64,000 bases of DNA from Hydrogenophaga sp. (GTDB lineage Bacteria > Pseudomonadota > Gammaproteobacteria > Burkholderiales > Burkholderiaceae_C): contig NZ_JAUSOO010000073.1 of the NCBI RefSeq assembly GCF_030656115.1, positions 62,001 to 126,000 on the forward strand, given 5' to 3'. The notes beneath the pieces are model-generated. The model searched no databases. It was given only the letters and a program-made list of their open reading frames with translations, and had not been told where the DNA came from. A program made the position numbers and the translations under genes. Positions 36,727 to 46,135 of this stretch are shown here, piece by piece; position 1 is the first letter of the stretch, and each line of letters opens with the position of its first letter.

Positions 36727-39135
36727 ATGTCCCAAACCCCCGAATTCAACGCCGACCCCGCCGACCCCGCGCCCGAGGCCATGCCGTCTGGCCCGCTGGC
36801 GCGCGAGGCGCTGGCGCTGGCCGCGTTTGACCATGTGGTGTCGCACGCCAGCGGCTTTCGGGCGCGGCCCGGCCAGCGCGACATGGCCGCGCTCATTGCC
36901 CACACGCTCAGCGGCGTGAGCCTGGGCGACGGTTCGGTGAGCGGCGACGCGGGTTTGCCCGATCGCGGCATTGCGGTGGTGCAGGCCGGCACGGGTGTGG
37001 GCAAGTCGGCGGCGTATGCGTCCACCGTGATTCCGCTGGCGCTGGCGCAGCAAAAGCGGGTGGTCATTTCCACCGCCACGGTGGCGCTGCAAGAGCAGTT
37101 GATCGCCAAAGACCTGCCCGCGCTGGCGGCGGCGCTGCCCGAGCCGTTCACGTTTTCGCTGGCCAAGGGCCGTGGGCGCTATGTGTGCCGCCTGAAGCTG
37201 GACCAACTCAGCGGCGGCGATGCGGCCAGCGCCGACCTGTTTGAGAGCGACGACGCACCCGCCGCTGCCGACGAAACAGCTTCGGGCGTGGCCGCACACA
37301 CCGTGGCCACGGCGGCGGCCAGCGCGCGGGCGGCCGAGCGCTGGACCGAGCGGGCCAAGCAATACACGCAGTGGACGCAGCAGCTCGACAGCGGCGCCTG
37401 GGACGGCGACCGCGACCGCCTGGACGAACCGCCCGAGAGCGACGTGTGGAGCCCGGTGGCGGCCGAGCGCCACAGCTGCACCGCGCGCCACTGTCCCAGC
37501 TACCACAGCTGCAGCTACTACCAGGCGCGGGCGCGGCTGGCGCAGTCGCAGGTGATTGTGGTGAACCACGACCTGCTGCTGGCCACGCTGGGCCTGCACG
37601 CGCTGCCCGCACCCGAAGACTGCTACCTGGTGTTTGACGAAGCGCACCACCTGGGCGCGGTGGCGCAGGGGCAGTTCACCGCGTCGATGGACCTGATGCG
37701 CACCCAGTGGCTCGACCGCCTGCCGCGCGCGGTGGACGAAGTGGCCGGCGCGCTGCAGCACACCCCCAACGCCGATGTGGCCACGCTGGCACGCGAGATG
37801 AAGTCGGCCCAAAACGAGCTGGCGCGCATGGCCATGGCGCGTTTGGGCGACAACCCCGACTGGCAAGCGCTGACCGGACGCGCACCGGCGCGCCCAGCGG
37901 CGCGCGCTGGCTGGGCGGGCGCACAGGCCAAGGTCGGCACACCCGCCACAGTCGGCTGGGGCGACGGCGCGGCCTCGGTGACGGACCGTTTTGAAAGCGG
38001 CGCCCTGCCGCCAGAATGGCTGGAAACCGTGGCCCGGTTGCAGGCCAACGCCAGCGCGCTGCTGAAGGTGTTTGACGCGCTGGCCACCCAGCTCAAGGCC
38101 ACCGCGCGCGACAACCCCGGCGACGCTGCGCGCTGCGCCAAACTCTACAGCCGCCTGGGCGTGCTGGCGCCGCGCCTGCAAAGCGCGCAAGAAACCGCCA
38201 CGCTGTGGCTGCAAGAACCCGCCACCCACGACCCCGAGCAACCCCGGCAGGCGCCGCTGGCCAAGTGGCTGCAAGCGGGTCTGAACCACGGGCTCGTGAC
38301 CCTTACCGCCCACGCCTGCCCGCTGGAGCCTGGCAGCCTGCTGCGCAACCAGCTCTGGAGCAAGGTGCGTGCGGCGGTGGTCACGTCGGCCTCGCTCGTC
38401 ACTTGCGGCGGTTTCGAGCATTTTCTGCACGAGTCGGGTCTGGCGTTTGACGACGCGGTGGTGGCGCGCGAGGTGCAAAGCCCGTTCGACCACGCCCGCC
38501 AGGGCCGCCTGGTGGTGGTGCAGACCCAGGCCGACCCGAAAGACGTGGAGGCCTACACCCGCGAAATGCTCGACGCGCTGATGACCGACCTGGCCGAGGT
38601 GCAGCGCGGTGCGCTGGTGCTGTTCACGTCCCGGGTGCAAATGCGGCGCGCGCAAGCGCTGCTCGAACGCGGCCTGCACAGCGACCTGCGCGACCAGGTG
38701 CTGGTGCAGGGCGACGCCTCGCGCATCCAGTTGCTGCGCCAACACGCCGAGCGCGTGGCGGCGGGCAGCCCGTCCATCTTGTTTGGCCTGCAGTCGTTTG
38801 GCGAAGGGCTCGATTTGCCGGGCGAGCTGTGCGAATGGGTGTTCATCACCAAGCTGCCGTTTGCATCGCCCAGCGACCCGGTGGGCCAGGCCCGCGCCGA
38901 CTGGCTCAAAAGCCAGGGCCGCGACCCGTTCAGCGAACTGGTGGTGCCGGCCACCGGCGCGCGCCTATTGCAGTGGACCGGTAGGGCCATCCGCGCCGAG
39001 ACCGACGAGGCGGTGGTCGTTTGCTACGATGCCCGGCTGCTGCGCCAGTCTTATGGCCGGCGCATGCTCAAGGGCCTGCCACCGTACCGGCTGCAGCGCC
39101 GCCAGAACGGCGTGCTGTCGGACGTGAGCGCCTAA
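36727..39135 (+). CDS. dinG: ATP-dependent DNA helicase DinG
   Basis: 802 residues, XPD-like superfamily 2 helicase. Walker A AGTGVGKS (87-94), Fe-S cluster cysteines in YVCRLK and HSCTARHCPSYHSCSYY, DEAH box (304-307), and a C-terminal helicase half with FGLQSFGEGLDLPGE and QWTGRAIR. Unwinds DNA-RNA hybrids and helps repair and fork passage. I begin at the ATG before SQTPEFNAD; upstream codons lack protein character and cross the operator cluster. Confidence 0.93.
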   Translation: MSQTPEFNADPADPAPEAMPSGPLAREALALAAFDHVVSHASGFRARPGQRDMAALIAHTLSGVSLGDGSVSGDAGLPDRGIAVVQAGTGVGKSAAYASTVIPLALAQQKRVVISTATVALQEQLIAKDLPALAAALPEPFTFSLAKGRGRYVCRLKLDQLSGGDAASADLFESDDAPAAADETASGVAAHTVATAAASARAAERWTERAKQYTQWTQQLDSGAWDGDRDRLDEPPESDVWSPVAAERHSCTARHCPSYHSCSYYQARARLAQSQVIVVNHDLLLATLGLHALPAPEDCYLVFDEAHHLGAVAQGQFTASMDLMRTQWLDRLPRAVDEVAGALQHTPNADVATLAREMKSAQNELARMAMARLGDNPDWQALTGRAPARPAARAGWAGAQAKVGTPATVGWGDGAASVTDRFESGALPPEWLETVARLQANASALLKVFDALATQLKATARDNPGDAARCAKLYSRLGVLAPRLQSAQETATLWLQEPATHDPEQPRQAPLAKWLQAGLNHGLVTLTAHACPLEPGSLLRNQLWSKVRAAVVTSASLVTCGGFEHFLHESGLAFDDAVVAREVQSPFDHARQGRLVVVQTQADPKDVEAYTREMLDALMTDLAEVQRGALVLFTSRVQMRRAQALLERGLHSDLRDQVLVQGDASRIQLLRQHAERVAAGSPSILFGLQSFGEGLDLPGELCEWVFITKLPFASPSDPVGQARADWLKSQGRDPFSELVVPATGARLLQWTGRAIRAETDEAVVVCYDARLLRQSYGRRMLKGLPPYRLQRRQNGVLSDVSA

Positions 39136-39164
39136 CCTGTTCCACCCTCAACGAAAACCCCCAC

Positions 39165-39635
39165 ATGATCTACGCCACCCTGAAACTGTTGCACGTCCTG
39201 GCCATTGTGGTGTGGATCGGCGGCATGGTCTTTGCCCATTTCTTCCTGCGCCCGGCCGCCATGCAGCTCGAAGCCCCGGTGCGCGTGCGCCTGATGCACG
39301 CCACGCTGCAGCGCTTTTTTGCCGCCGTGCTGGTGGCCATTGGGGTGGTGCTGGCCAGCGGCTTGTGGATGATCGGGCGTGTGGCCAAAGAGTCGGTGCA
39401 AGCCGGCCTGGGTTTCGCCATGCCGCTGAACTGGACCCTCATGGCCACGCTCGGCATTGTGATGATGCTGATCTTTGGCCACATCCGCTTCGCCCTGTTC
39501 AAGCGCCTGAGCAAAGCCGTGGCCGCCAGCGACTGGCCTGCGGGCGGCGCTGCGCTGGCGAGCATCCGCACGGCGGTGGGCATCAATTTGGCGATTGGCG
39601 TGGTGATCATTGCGATCACGTTCTGGATGTCTTGA
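39165..39635 (+). CDS. CopD-like four-helix membrane protein
   Basis: 156 residues, four hydrophobic helices (about 5-28, 48-72, 82-104, 130-153). LLHVLAIVVWIGGMVFAHFF at the start, with a helix-embedded His and the VWIGG motif, is typical of the CopD/YphA-like family of small membrane proteins. Copper transport has been assigned to full CopD, but single small members are of unknown function. Follows dinG by 29 bases, possibly in the same transcript. Confidence 0.75.
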   Translation: MIYATLKLLHVLAIVVWIGGMVFAHFFLRPAAMQLEAPVRVRLMHATLQRFFAAVLVAIGVVLASGLWMIGRVAKESVQAGLGFAMPLNWTLMATLGIVMMLIFGHIRFALFKRLSKAVAASDWPAGGAALASIRTAVGINLAIGVVIIAITFWMS

Positions 39636-39645
39636 GGCTGGTGCC

Positions 39646-40704
39646 CTACATCCGGGGCAGTGGCACGTCGTGGCCCCACAGGCGCTGCCACAGCCAGGGC
39701 AGGGCCTTGCCCAGGTCGGGGCGCATGGTTTGTTGCACCGGCAGGTGCTGGCCGCTGGCGCGGGCGGGTGCGCTGCCCAGGTCAAAGCGGAAGGTGTAGG
39801 CGGGTTCCTGGCCCATGCGCAGGTCGGTCACAAACAGGCGGCCGTCGGTTTCAGACAGACTGTAGAACCCGTGGGTGAACGCCGCCATGCGCGCCACCGA
39901 CGGCTCGTTGCCGTGCTCGGCGATCAGCGCCGCACCGCGGTCGTGCGCGGTCCAGGTGATGCGCCGGCCGTTGTCGAGCAGCGAATAGTGGCTTTCAAAG
40001 TACTGCGTGGGCGTGGTTGCCACCAGGCGCCAGAGCACGGTGTTGAACGGTGATGCGGTGACGAGCAGGCCCTGCGCACGGATGTTGTGTTCGGCCAGAG
40101 ACGCGCGGGCCACCTGGGTGGCGTGTTGCTGGGCGCCGAAGCTCCAGGCCAGGTAGAGCGTGCTCAGGGCCAGGCCGGCCAGGTTCCAGCGCAGGCCGCG
40201 CGCATTCTTGAGCCGCAGCGCAGCCACCACGCCCACGATCAGCGGCACGGTGTAGAGCGGGTCGATGATGAAGATGCTGCCCACGCCAAACGGGTGGTCG
40301 GTGAACGGCTGCAGCAGCTGGGTGCCGTAGACGGTCATGGTGTCGAGCAGGGGGTGGGTGAACAGCCCGAGCCACAGCGCGAGCCACCACCACAAGAACG
40401 CTGGCGCCTGCGGGGTGTCGCCGTGCAGGGCGCTGCTGGCCGCTGGCGCGTGCGGGCTTCGGTGGATGTGGGACGCTGCCCAGGCCAGCAGCGGCGATAC
40501 CAGCGTGAGCAACAGCAGCGAATGGCTCTCGGCGCGGTGGCGCGTCATGTTGAGGATGGCATTGCCGTGGTCGATGAAGGCGTCGAGGTCGGGCAGGGTG
40601 CCGGCCACAGCGCCCCACAGGGCGGCTTTCCACACGGCGGTGCGCCGGCCCATCACGGCCACGCTGACGGCCGATCCGAGGGCGATTTGGGTCAAAGAAT
40701 CCAT
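39646..40704 (-). CDS. YdjM-like inner-membrane metal-dependent hydrolase (DUF457 family)
   Basis: 352 residues. MDSLTQIALGSAVSVAVMGR opening, GTLPDLDAFIDHGN (metal-binding Asp/His), HRAESHSLLLL and GLFTHPLLDTMTVYGTQLLQ are typical of this family of membrane-bound metal-dependent hydrolases (E. coli YdjM is in the LexA regulon). Several helices follow; the C-terminal ~140 residues are periplasmic or cytoplasmic and soluble. Activity on a real substrate is unknown. Convergent with the CopD-like gene. Confidence 0.85.
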   Translation of the reverse strand: MDSLTQIALGSAVSVAVMGRRTAVWKAALWGAVAGTLPDLDAFIDHGNAILNMTRHRAESHSLLLLTLVSPLLAWAASHIHRSPHAPAASSALHGDTPQAPAFLWWWLALWLGLFTHPLLDTMTVYGTQLLQPFTDHPFGVGSIFIIDPLYTVPLIVGVVAALRLKNARGLRWNLAGLALSTLYLAWSFGAQQHATQVARASLAEHNIRAQGLLVTASPFNTVLWRLVATTPTQYFESHYSLLDNGRRITWTAHDRGAALIAEHGNEPSVARMAAFTHGFYSLSETDGRLFVTDLRMGQEPAYTFRFDLGSAPARASGQHLPVQQTMRPDLGKALPWLWQRLWGHDVPLPRM

Positions 40705-40759
40705 GGGGTGGTGGGTTGGCGGTGTTGGCAGGTTGCGCCGCACCGTGCGGGAGACACCA

Positions 40760-41410
40760 TCAAGCCTGGACGACGATGGGGAAAGTCGCCCTGACACCGT
40801 CTGCGCCGGGCACAAACGGCACGGTGAGCGCGGTGCGGCCCTCGGGACCGAGGCGGCGCCACAAAAAATCGCGTTCGTTGCCCGGGTCACCGGCCACGTA
40901 GAGCTGGGTGGTGAGCAGGTCTTGGCCATCGAGCCGCACCTTGACGTGGATGTGCGGCGTGCGCCCGCTGTAGGGCGCCGGGCGCAGGGTGCGAAAGCGG
41001 TAGCGGCCGTCGCGCCCCACGCTCACCTGGCCGAAGCCTTGGAAGGCGGGGTCGGCCTTGCCGCCGTCGCCGGGGTGGTGGTAGTGGCCGGCCTGGTCGC
41101 ACTGCCAGATTTGCACCACCGCGCCTGTCACTGGCACGCCGCGCGTGTCGGTCAGCACGCCTTCGACCCAAGCGGGCTGGCCTTTGCTGTAGGTGGCGTG
41201 GCCGTTGCGCAGCAGGTCAAAGTCGCTGTCGGCGGGCAGGGCCACGGGGTAAAACGGGCCTTCGGTCTGGCTGGGCGTGGGCCGCAGGCTGGGCTGCGCC
41301 AGCGCGGGCGTGAGCCAGGCCGGTGCGGCGGTGGCGGCGATCATTGAGGCGCTGCGCACGAGCAACTGGCGGCGCGAGGGCGTTGGCAAAAGGTGGGGCG
41401 GCATGGGCAT
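40760..41410 (-). CDS. Tat-exported intradiol ring-cleavage dioxygenase family protein
   Basis: 216 residues. Twin-arginine signal (SRRQLLVRSASM, Arg13-Arg14; cleavage near ALA-QP at about 39). The dioxygenase fold follows: QTEGPFYP, WQCDQAGHYHHPG, then RTPHIHVKVR; the likely iron ligands are Tyr111, Tyr148, His154 and His156. AAGGAG precedes the chosen ATG. Exported single-subunit members are found in many proteobacteria; the aromatic substrate is unknown and no catabolic genes are adjacent. Confidence 0.85.
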   Translation of the reverse strand: MPMPPHLLPTPSRRQLLVRSASMIAATAAPAWLTPALAQPSLRPTPSQTEGPFYPVALPADSDFDLLRNGHATYSKGQPAWVEGVLTDTRGVPVTGAVVQIWQCDQAGHYHHPGDGGKADPAFQGFGQVSVGRDGRYRFRTLRPAPYSGRTPHIHVKVRLDGQDLLTTQLYVAGDPGNERDFLWRRLGPEGRTALTVPFVPGADGVRATFPIVVQA

Positions 41411-41450
41411 GGCGGGCTCCTTCGGCGGGCAGCAGAACTTGCGTTGAGGC

Positions 41451-44156
41451 TCAGCCCCTGCGGTGGTCGGTGCTGGCGGCGGGTTGCAGTTCCAGCGACA
41501 CAAAGCGCACCTGGTGGTCGCCCGGGTCGCTGGGGTTGCGGCTTTCTTGGAAGCCGAGCGCGTGCGCAAGTTCCAGCATGCCGGTGTTGACGCGCAGCAC
41601 CGTGCCCACCAGGCGCTGCGTGCCCCGGGCGCGCAGGTGCTCGATCATTTTGCCCATGAGCCGGTGGCCCAGGCCACTGCCTTTCAGGTCGGAGCGCACG
41701 ATCACGCCAAACTCGGCGGTGTGGTTGTCCGGGTCCACCGTGGCGCGCACGGCGCCCAGGGTTTCTTCGCCGTCATGGGACAGCGGCCGGGTGGCAATGA
41801 AGGCCATTTCGCGGGCGTAGTCGATCTGCGTGAGTCGGGCCAGTTCGCTGTGTTCGATGCTGCGGCGGCTGTAAAACACGCGCAGGCGAATGTCTTCCGG
41901 GTCCAGCTGCTCCAGAAAACGGCGGTGCTGGGCTTCGTCTTCCGGGCGAATGGGGCGCAGCGTGATGGCCTCGCCCTGCCAGGCCCAACTTTCCACCAGA
42001 TGCTGCGGGTAGGGTTGAATGGCAAAGTGCGCCGCACCCGCGGGCCGTGCGGCCGACAGGCGCACCCGCGCGTCCAGCGCCACCGCACCCTCGTGGTTGG
42101 CCAGCAGGGGGTTGATGTCCAGCTCGGCCAGCTCGGGCACTTCGACCAGCAGCTGCGACACGGCCACCAGCACCTGCGCAATGCCGTTCACGTCGGCAGC
42201 GGGCTCGTCGCGGTAGCCCTGGAGCAGCTTGGCAATGCGGGTGCACTGAATTTGCGCCAGCGCCAGCGGGGTGTTGAGTGGGGGCAGGGCGAGTGCGCGG
42301 TCGGCCAGCACCTCCACCGCCGTGCCGCCAGCGCCAAACAAGATGACCGGGCCAAAAATGGGGTCCACGCTGGCGCCGATGATGAGTTCGTGGGCGTGTT
42401 TTTTGCGCACCATGGGCTGCACGGTGAAGCCTTGCACATCGGCGTCGGGCCGCAGGGTGCGCACACGCTCCAGCATGGCGGTGCACACCTCGCGCAGTTC
42501 GTCGGCGCTGCCGATGTTCAGGCGCACGCCGCCCACGTCGCTCTTGTGGCTGATGGTGTGCGACAGAATCTTGACCACCACCGGGTAGCCCATGGCGTCG
42601 GCGGCAGCCACGGCTTCGGTGGGGTCGATGCCCACGGTGCGGGTGGGCACAACCGGCAGGCCCGCTGCGGCCACAAAGTCATTGGCTTCGGGCTCGGTCA
42701 GCAGCTCTCGGCCGCTGCTGAGCACGGCTTCGACGATGGCGCGCAGGCGCGGCAGGTCCACCGGCTGGGCGGCGCTGCGCGCGGGCGGGGTTTGCAACAG
42801 CGCTTCCTGGTGCAGGCGGTAGGTGCGCAGAAAAGAAAACGCGCGCACCGCTTCTTCGGGCGTGTTGAAATCGGGCACCCCGGCTTGGCGGAAGGTTTGG
42901 CGGGCTTGTGCCACCGCTGCATCGCCCAGCCAGCAGCCCAGCACGCGCCGGGGCTCGGCCGTGACCTGCGGCAGCAGCGCCTGCGCAATCTCGGCGCTGG
43001 GCACGATGGCGGTGGGCGCGTGGATGAACAGCACCGCGCTGTCGGTCTCGTGCGAGAGCGCTTGCAGCGCGGCCTGGTAGCGGGCGGCGGGCGCGTCGCC
43101 AATGATGTCCACCGGGTTGGCGCGCGACCAGTTGGCGGGCAACACGGCGTCCAGCCGGGCCAGCAAGGCGCCGTCCAGCGCAGCCAGCGGCACGCCCGCT
43201 GCGGCTGCGGCGTCCGCCGCCATCACGCCGGCGCCGCCGCCGTTGGTGAGCACGATGAGCTGGCCCGAGGGGCCGTCGCGAAAGCGCGACAGCGTTTCAG
43301 CGGCCAGAAACAGCTCGTGCAGCGTGTCCACGCGCAGCATGCCAGCGCGGGCAATGGCCGCGTCAAACACCGCGTCAGACCCGGCCAGGGCACCGGTGTG
43401 CGTGGCGGCGGCCTGCTGGCCTGCCGCCGAGCGCCCGGCCTTGACCACGATCACCGGCTTGTTGCGGGCGGCAGCGCGGGCGGCCGACATGAACTTGGGT
43501 GCGTCGTCGATGCTTTCGATGTAGAGCAGGATCGAGCGGGTTTTGGGGTCGCTGCCCAAAAAGTCGAGCATGTCGCCAAAGTCCACGTCGGCGCGTTCGC
43601 CCAGCGAGACGAAATGCGAAAACCCGATGCCGCGCGAGCCGGCCCAGTCGAGCATGGCCGTGACCAGCGCACCCGACTGCGACACAAACGCCAGGTCGCC
43701 CGGTTGCGCGCCGATGTGCGCAAAGCTGGCGTTCAGCCCCAGGTGGGGCACCAGCATGCCGATGCAGTTGGGCCCCAGGATGCGCAGCGTGTGCACCCGG
43801 GCGGCGTCGAGCATGGCCTGCTTTTGTGCTTTGTCGAGTCCGGCGGTGACCACAATGGCGGCGCGTGTGCCGCGCGCACCCAGGGCCGCGATGAGCGGCG
43901 CCACGGTGTGGGCGGGGGTGCAGATCACGGCCAGGTCGGGCGCTTCGGGCAGGGCTTCTGCGTTGCGGTAGGCGGTGACGCCGCTGAGCTGGCTGTGTTT
44001 GGGGTTGACCGGGTAGAGCCGGCCGCGGTAGCCGCTGTTGCCGTGGCCCAGCAGGTTGCGCCACACCGTGCCGCCCACGCTGCCGGGGCGCTCGGAGGCG
44101 CCAAAAACCGCCACCGAGGCGGGGGCAAAGAGGGCGTCGAGGTGGCGGATGCTCAT
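41451..44156 (-). CDS. Pat-type acyl-CoA synthetase (NDP-forming)-like / GNAT acetyltransferase
   Basis: 901 residues. The first ~700 residues form the NDP-forming acyl-CoA synthetase domains: CoA-binding FGASERPGSVGG, ILGPNCIGMLVP, VSQSGALVTAMLDWA, the THTGALAGSDAVFDAA segment with its histidine, and an ATP-grasp part (YPVVVKILSHTISHKSDVGG). A GNAT domain follows (about 715-890; FGVIVRSDLKGSGLGHRLMG). This is the layout of protein lysine acetyltransferase Pat/PatZ, which acetylates and silences acetyl-CoA synthetase. The retained His in the synthetase half might mean that it can also make acyl-CoA. Overlaps the DUF502 gene by four bases (ATGA). Confidence 0.9.
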   Translation of the reverse strand: MSIRHLDALFAPASVAVFGASERPGSVGGTVWRNLLGHGNSGYRGRLYPVNPKHSQLSGVTAYRNAEALPEAPDLAVICTPAHTVAPLIAALGARGTRAAIVVTAGLDKAQKQAMLDAARVHTLRILGPNCIGMLVPHLGLNASFAHIGAQPGDLAFVSQSGALVTAMLDWAGSRGIGFSHFVSLGERADVDFGDMLDFLGSDPKTRSILLYIESIDDAPKFMSAARAAARNKPVIVVKAGRSAAGQQAAATHTGALAGSDAVFDAAIARAGMLRVDTLHELFLAAETLSRFRDGPSGQLIVLTNGGGAGVMAADAAAAAGVPLAALDGALLARLDAVLPANWSRANPVDIIGDAPAARYQAALQALSHETDSAVLFIHAPTAIVPSAEIAQALLPQVTAEPRRVLGCWLGDAAVAQARQTFRQAGVPDFNTPEEAVRAFSFLRTYRLHQEALLQTPPARSAAQPVDLPRLRAIVEAVLSSGRELLTEPEANDFVAAAGLPVVPTRTVGIDPTEAVAAADAMGYPVVVKILSHTISHKSDVGGVRLNIGSADELREVCTAMLERVRTLRPDADVQGFTVQPMVRKKHAHELIIGASVDPIFGPVILFGAGGTAVEVLADRALALPPLNTPLALAQIQCTRIAKLLQGYRDEPAADVNGIAQVLVAVSQLLVEVPELAELDINPLLANHEGAVALDARVRLSAARPAGAAHFAIQPYPQHLVESWAWQGEAITLRPIRPEDEAQHRRFLEQLDPEDIRLRVFYSRRSIEHSELARLTQIDYAREMAFIATRPLSHDGEETLGAVRATVDPDNHTAEFGVIVRSDLKGSGLGHRLMGKMIEHLRARGTQRLVGTVLRVNTGMLELAHALGFQESRNPSDPGDHQVRFVSLELQPAASTDHRRG

Positions 44157-44785
44157 GCTGATGTGCTTTCTTGGGTGGGTGACTTTTCGACGCTTTTGTC
44201 GCTGCGGTTGGACGACATGAAGGCGATCAGCGCCGAGCGCATGGCTTCTTCCACCGTCATGTCGATCGGCGTGGTCCAGCTGCGCGGCACAAACACGGTG
44301 TAGCCGCCGATCATGTAGCCCATGGGCAGGTACACCGCCACATGGTCTTCCAGTTCGTTGAGTCCCCGCGCCAGGCCTTTCATGGACTGGCGCGTGACCA
44401 GGCCCACGGTGGACAGCTCGCCCCCGGGCATGCGCAGCAGCACCACCTGCTGGGCGTCTTTTTCGTGCGGGGCGAAGTAGTCGGCAAAATTCTTCAGCGA
44501 CGAATAAATGCTTTTCACCACCGGCAGGTTGGTGAACGGCAGTTCCACCCACGACAGCAGGCGCGCGGTGGAGGGCAGTGAAATGAAGAAGCCGAGCCCC
44601 ACAATCAACCCGGCGCCCAGCACAATGCCCAGCCCGGGCAGGTAGAAGTCACCAATGACGGGGCGGATGATTGCCATGGCCACGCTTTCGGTCCAGGTGA
44701 CGAACAGGAACAGCACGTAGACCGTCAATGCCAGGGGCAAAAACGTGATCAGACCGCGAAAGAAGTATTGGTAAATCGGTTTCAT
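44153..44785 (-). CDS. DUF502-family membrane protein
   Basis: 210 residues; two N-terminal membrane helices (about 10-32 and 55-78) then a soluble domain with PFTNLPVVKSIYSSLKNFAD, VVLLRMPGGELSTVGLVT and VFVPRSWTTPIDMTVEEAM, all typical of DUF502. Function unknown; in beta-proteobacteria it often lies next to aspS. Here it is translationally coupled to the Pat-type gene, which could hint at a link to acyl-CoA or membrane metabolism. Start chosen at MKPIYQYFFRG. Confidence 0.88.
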   Translation of the reverse strand: MKPIYQYFFRGLITFLPLALTVYVLFLFVTWTESVAMAIIRPVIGDFYLPGLGIVLGAGLIVGLGFFISLPSTARLLSWVELPFTNLPVVKSIYSSLKNFADYFAPHEKDAQQVVLLRMPGGELSTVGLVTRQSMKGLARGLNELEDHVAVYLPMGYMIGGYTVFVPRSWTTPIDMTVEEAMRSALIAFMSSNRSDKSVEKSPTQESTSA

Positions 44786-44925
44786 GACAGGCGGTAAAAA
44801 AACCACGCGTCGACTGCGCGCGGCTGTTTCTCAGCATAGCAGCCGACCACCGTTGCCGCATGACATGCGCAGCGGGAGCTTCCCGCTGCTGCGACAAGAA
44901 TGGCGGATGGCGCTGCGTGATGCGT

Positions 44926-45585
44926 TCAGGGCGTGCCGCGCACCAGGTCCAGGGTGGCGGTCATGCGCCCGGCAAACACCAGGTCCAGCTGAGCGCCACC
45001 GCGGTTGCTGTGAACCATGACGCCGGGTTGCCCGGCGGGTTCGGTGCGTTGCAGGCGCAGCAGTCCGTCGGGCCAGTGAAAGGCCAGGCGGGCTTGCATC
45101 GGCAGGTAGCCGTCGAGGTAGCGGCGCATCAGCGGTCCGGCGTGCAGGCGCCAGGTGTGTTCGTTCACCCGCTCCAGGGCTTTGGAGGTGAGGTTGATGC
45201 AGGCGCTGCCGCCGCGCTGAACCTGGGTCAGCTCCACCCGGTGGCCTTGCACCTGCGCGCGCTCCACGCCTTGGGTGGACGCCATTTCAATCTGCTGCAC
45301 CCGCTGGGGGTTGAACGCGATGACGATTTTGGCGTTGGGGTCGAGCTGGTGGTGGCAGGTGGACAGCCGCACCACGCCGCTGGTCAGGCTCTCGTCACTG
45401 ATCTGCACCCGCGAGGCGTAGTGGTAGGCGCCGGGGTCGGGGCGTTCGCTCAAAAAGCGCAGCTCGCCTTCCAGCGCCACGTCGGACAGCTCCAGGGCCT
45501 GTGCGGCCAGGGGCAGCGCGAACGCCAGCAGTGTGCTGGCAGCGAAGCGAACGTGGGGCGTGAGGCAAGGGTGGGCCAGAACCAT
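44926..45585 (-). CDS. Hypothetical exported protein
   Basis: 219 residues with a Sec signal peptide (hydrophobic about 14-28, cleavage near AQA-LE at about 30). The mature part has two cysteines (LSTCHHQLD, SACINL) and beta-rich, polar sequence; no family motif is recognised. It is alone and divergent from the next small membrane-protein gene. The 140 bases between it and the DUF502 gene show nothing. Confidence 0.65.
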   Translation of the reverse strand: MVLAHPCLTPHVRFAASTLLAFALPLAAQALELSDVALEGELRFLSERPDPGAYHYASRVQISDESLTSGVVRLSTCHHQLDPNAKIVIAFNPQRVQQIEMASTQGVERAQVQGHRVELTQVQRGGSACINLTSKALERVNEHTWRLHAGPLMRRYLDGYLPMQARLAFHWPDGLLRLQRTEPAGQPGVMVHSNRGGAQLDLVFAGRMTATLDLVRGTP

Positions 45586-45733
45586 GGCAGACTCCAGAAA
45601 ATGCTTGCAAGCGAGGGGCTTGTCCCTATGTAATGAACGTTGGTTTTAAAGCGCTGTTGATTGTTGGGCAAATCGGTTGGGCGCGTGTGCCGATACTTGC
45701 GGAACTCCACTGGCCCGTCGGGCTCTTCCTTCT

Positions 45734-46102
45734 ATGAACGGTTTTACAGACTTTCTCGGCCGCGTGGTCAGCGGCATCATCAAGCTGGTTTTTGGACTGG
45801 CTGTGGCCATTTTTGTGCTGAGTCTGCTGCTGGCGGTGCTGGTTGTTGTGCTGGTGTCTTCGCTGTGGGCGCTGTTGAGCGGGCGCAAGCCGGCGCCGGT
45901 GGTCATGTTTCAGCACTTCCGGCAGGCGTCGCAGCGCTATACCGGGGGTGTGTGGTCGGGCCGAACCGGCGCCGGCCGCACAGCCGGTCGCGGCGCTGAG
46001 CCGGGCGATGTGGTGGACGTGCAAGCCCACGAAGTGCCCGAACCCACGGCGCCCGGCGCCGCACCGCGTGCCGCCAGCGACCCCGTTGTGCGGCTGCCCT
46101 GA
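45734..46102 (+). CDS. Small hypothetical membrane protein
   Basis: 122 residues with one long hydrophobic stretch (about 13-48) that could form two tightly spaced helices, then a polar tail rich in Gly, Arg, Pro and Glu (VPEPTAPGAAPRA). No family recognised. Start at the ATG before NGFTDFLGRV. The 148-base divergent gap upstream presumably holds both promoters. Convergent with rsmI. Confidence 0.55.
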   Translation: MNGFTDFLGRVVSGIIKLVFGLAVAIFVLSLLLAVLVVVLVSSLWALLSGRKPAPVVMFQHFRQASQRYTGGVWSGRTGAGRTAGRGAEPGDVVDVQAHEVPEPTAPGAAPRAASDPVVRLP

Positions 46103-46135
46103 AGCGGCTGTTTTTCCGGGCTTGCGGGGGCGTCT

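Noticed and set aside
41463..44303. 946-codon open frame on the + strand
   Set aside because: Antisense shadow of the Pat-type gene; no protein family character.
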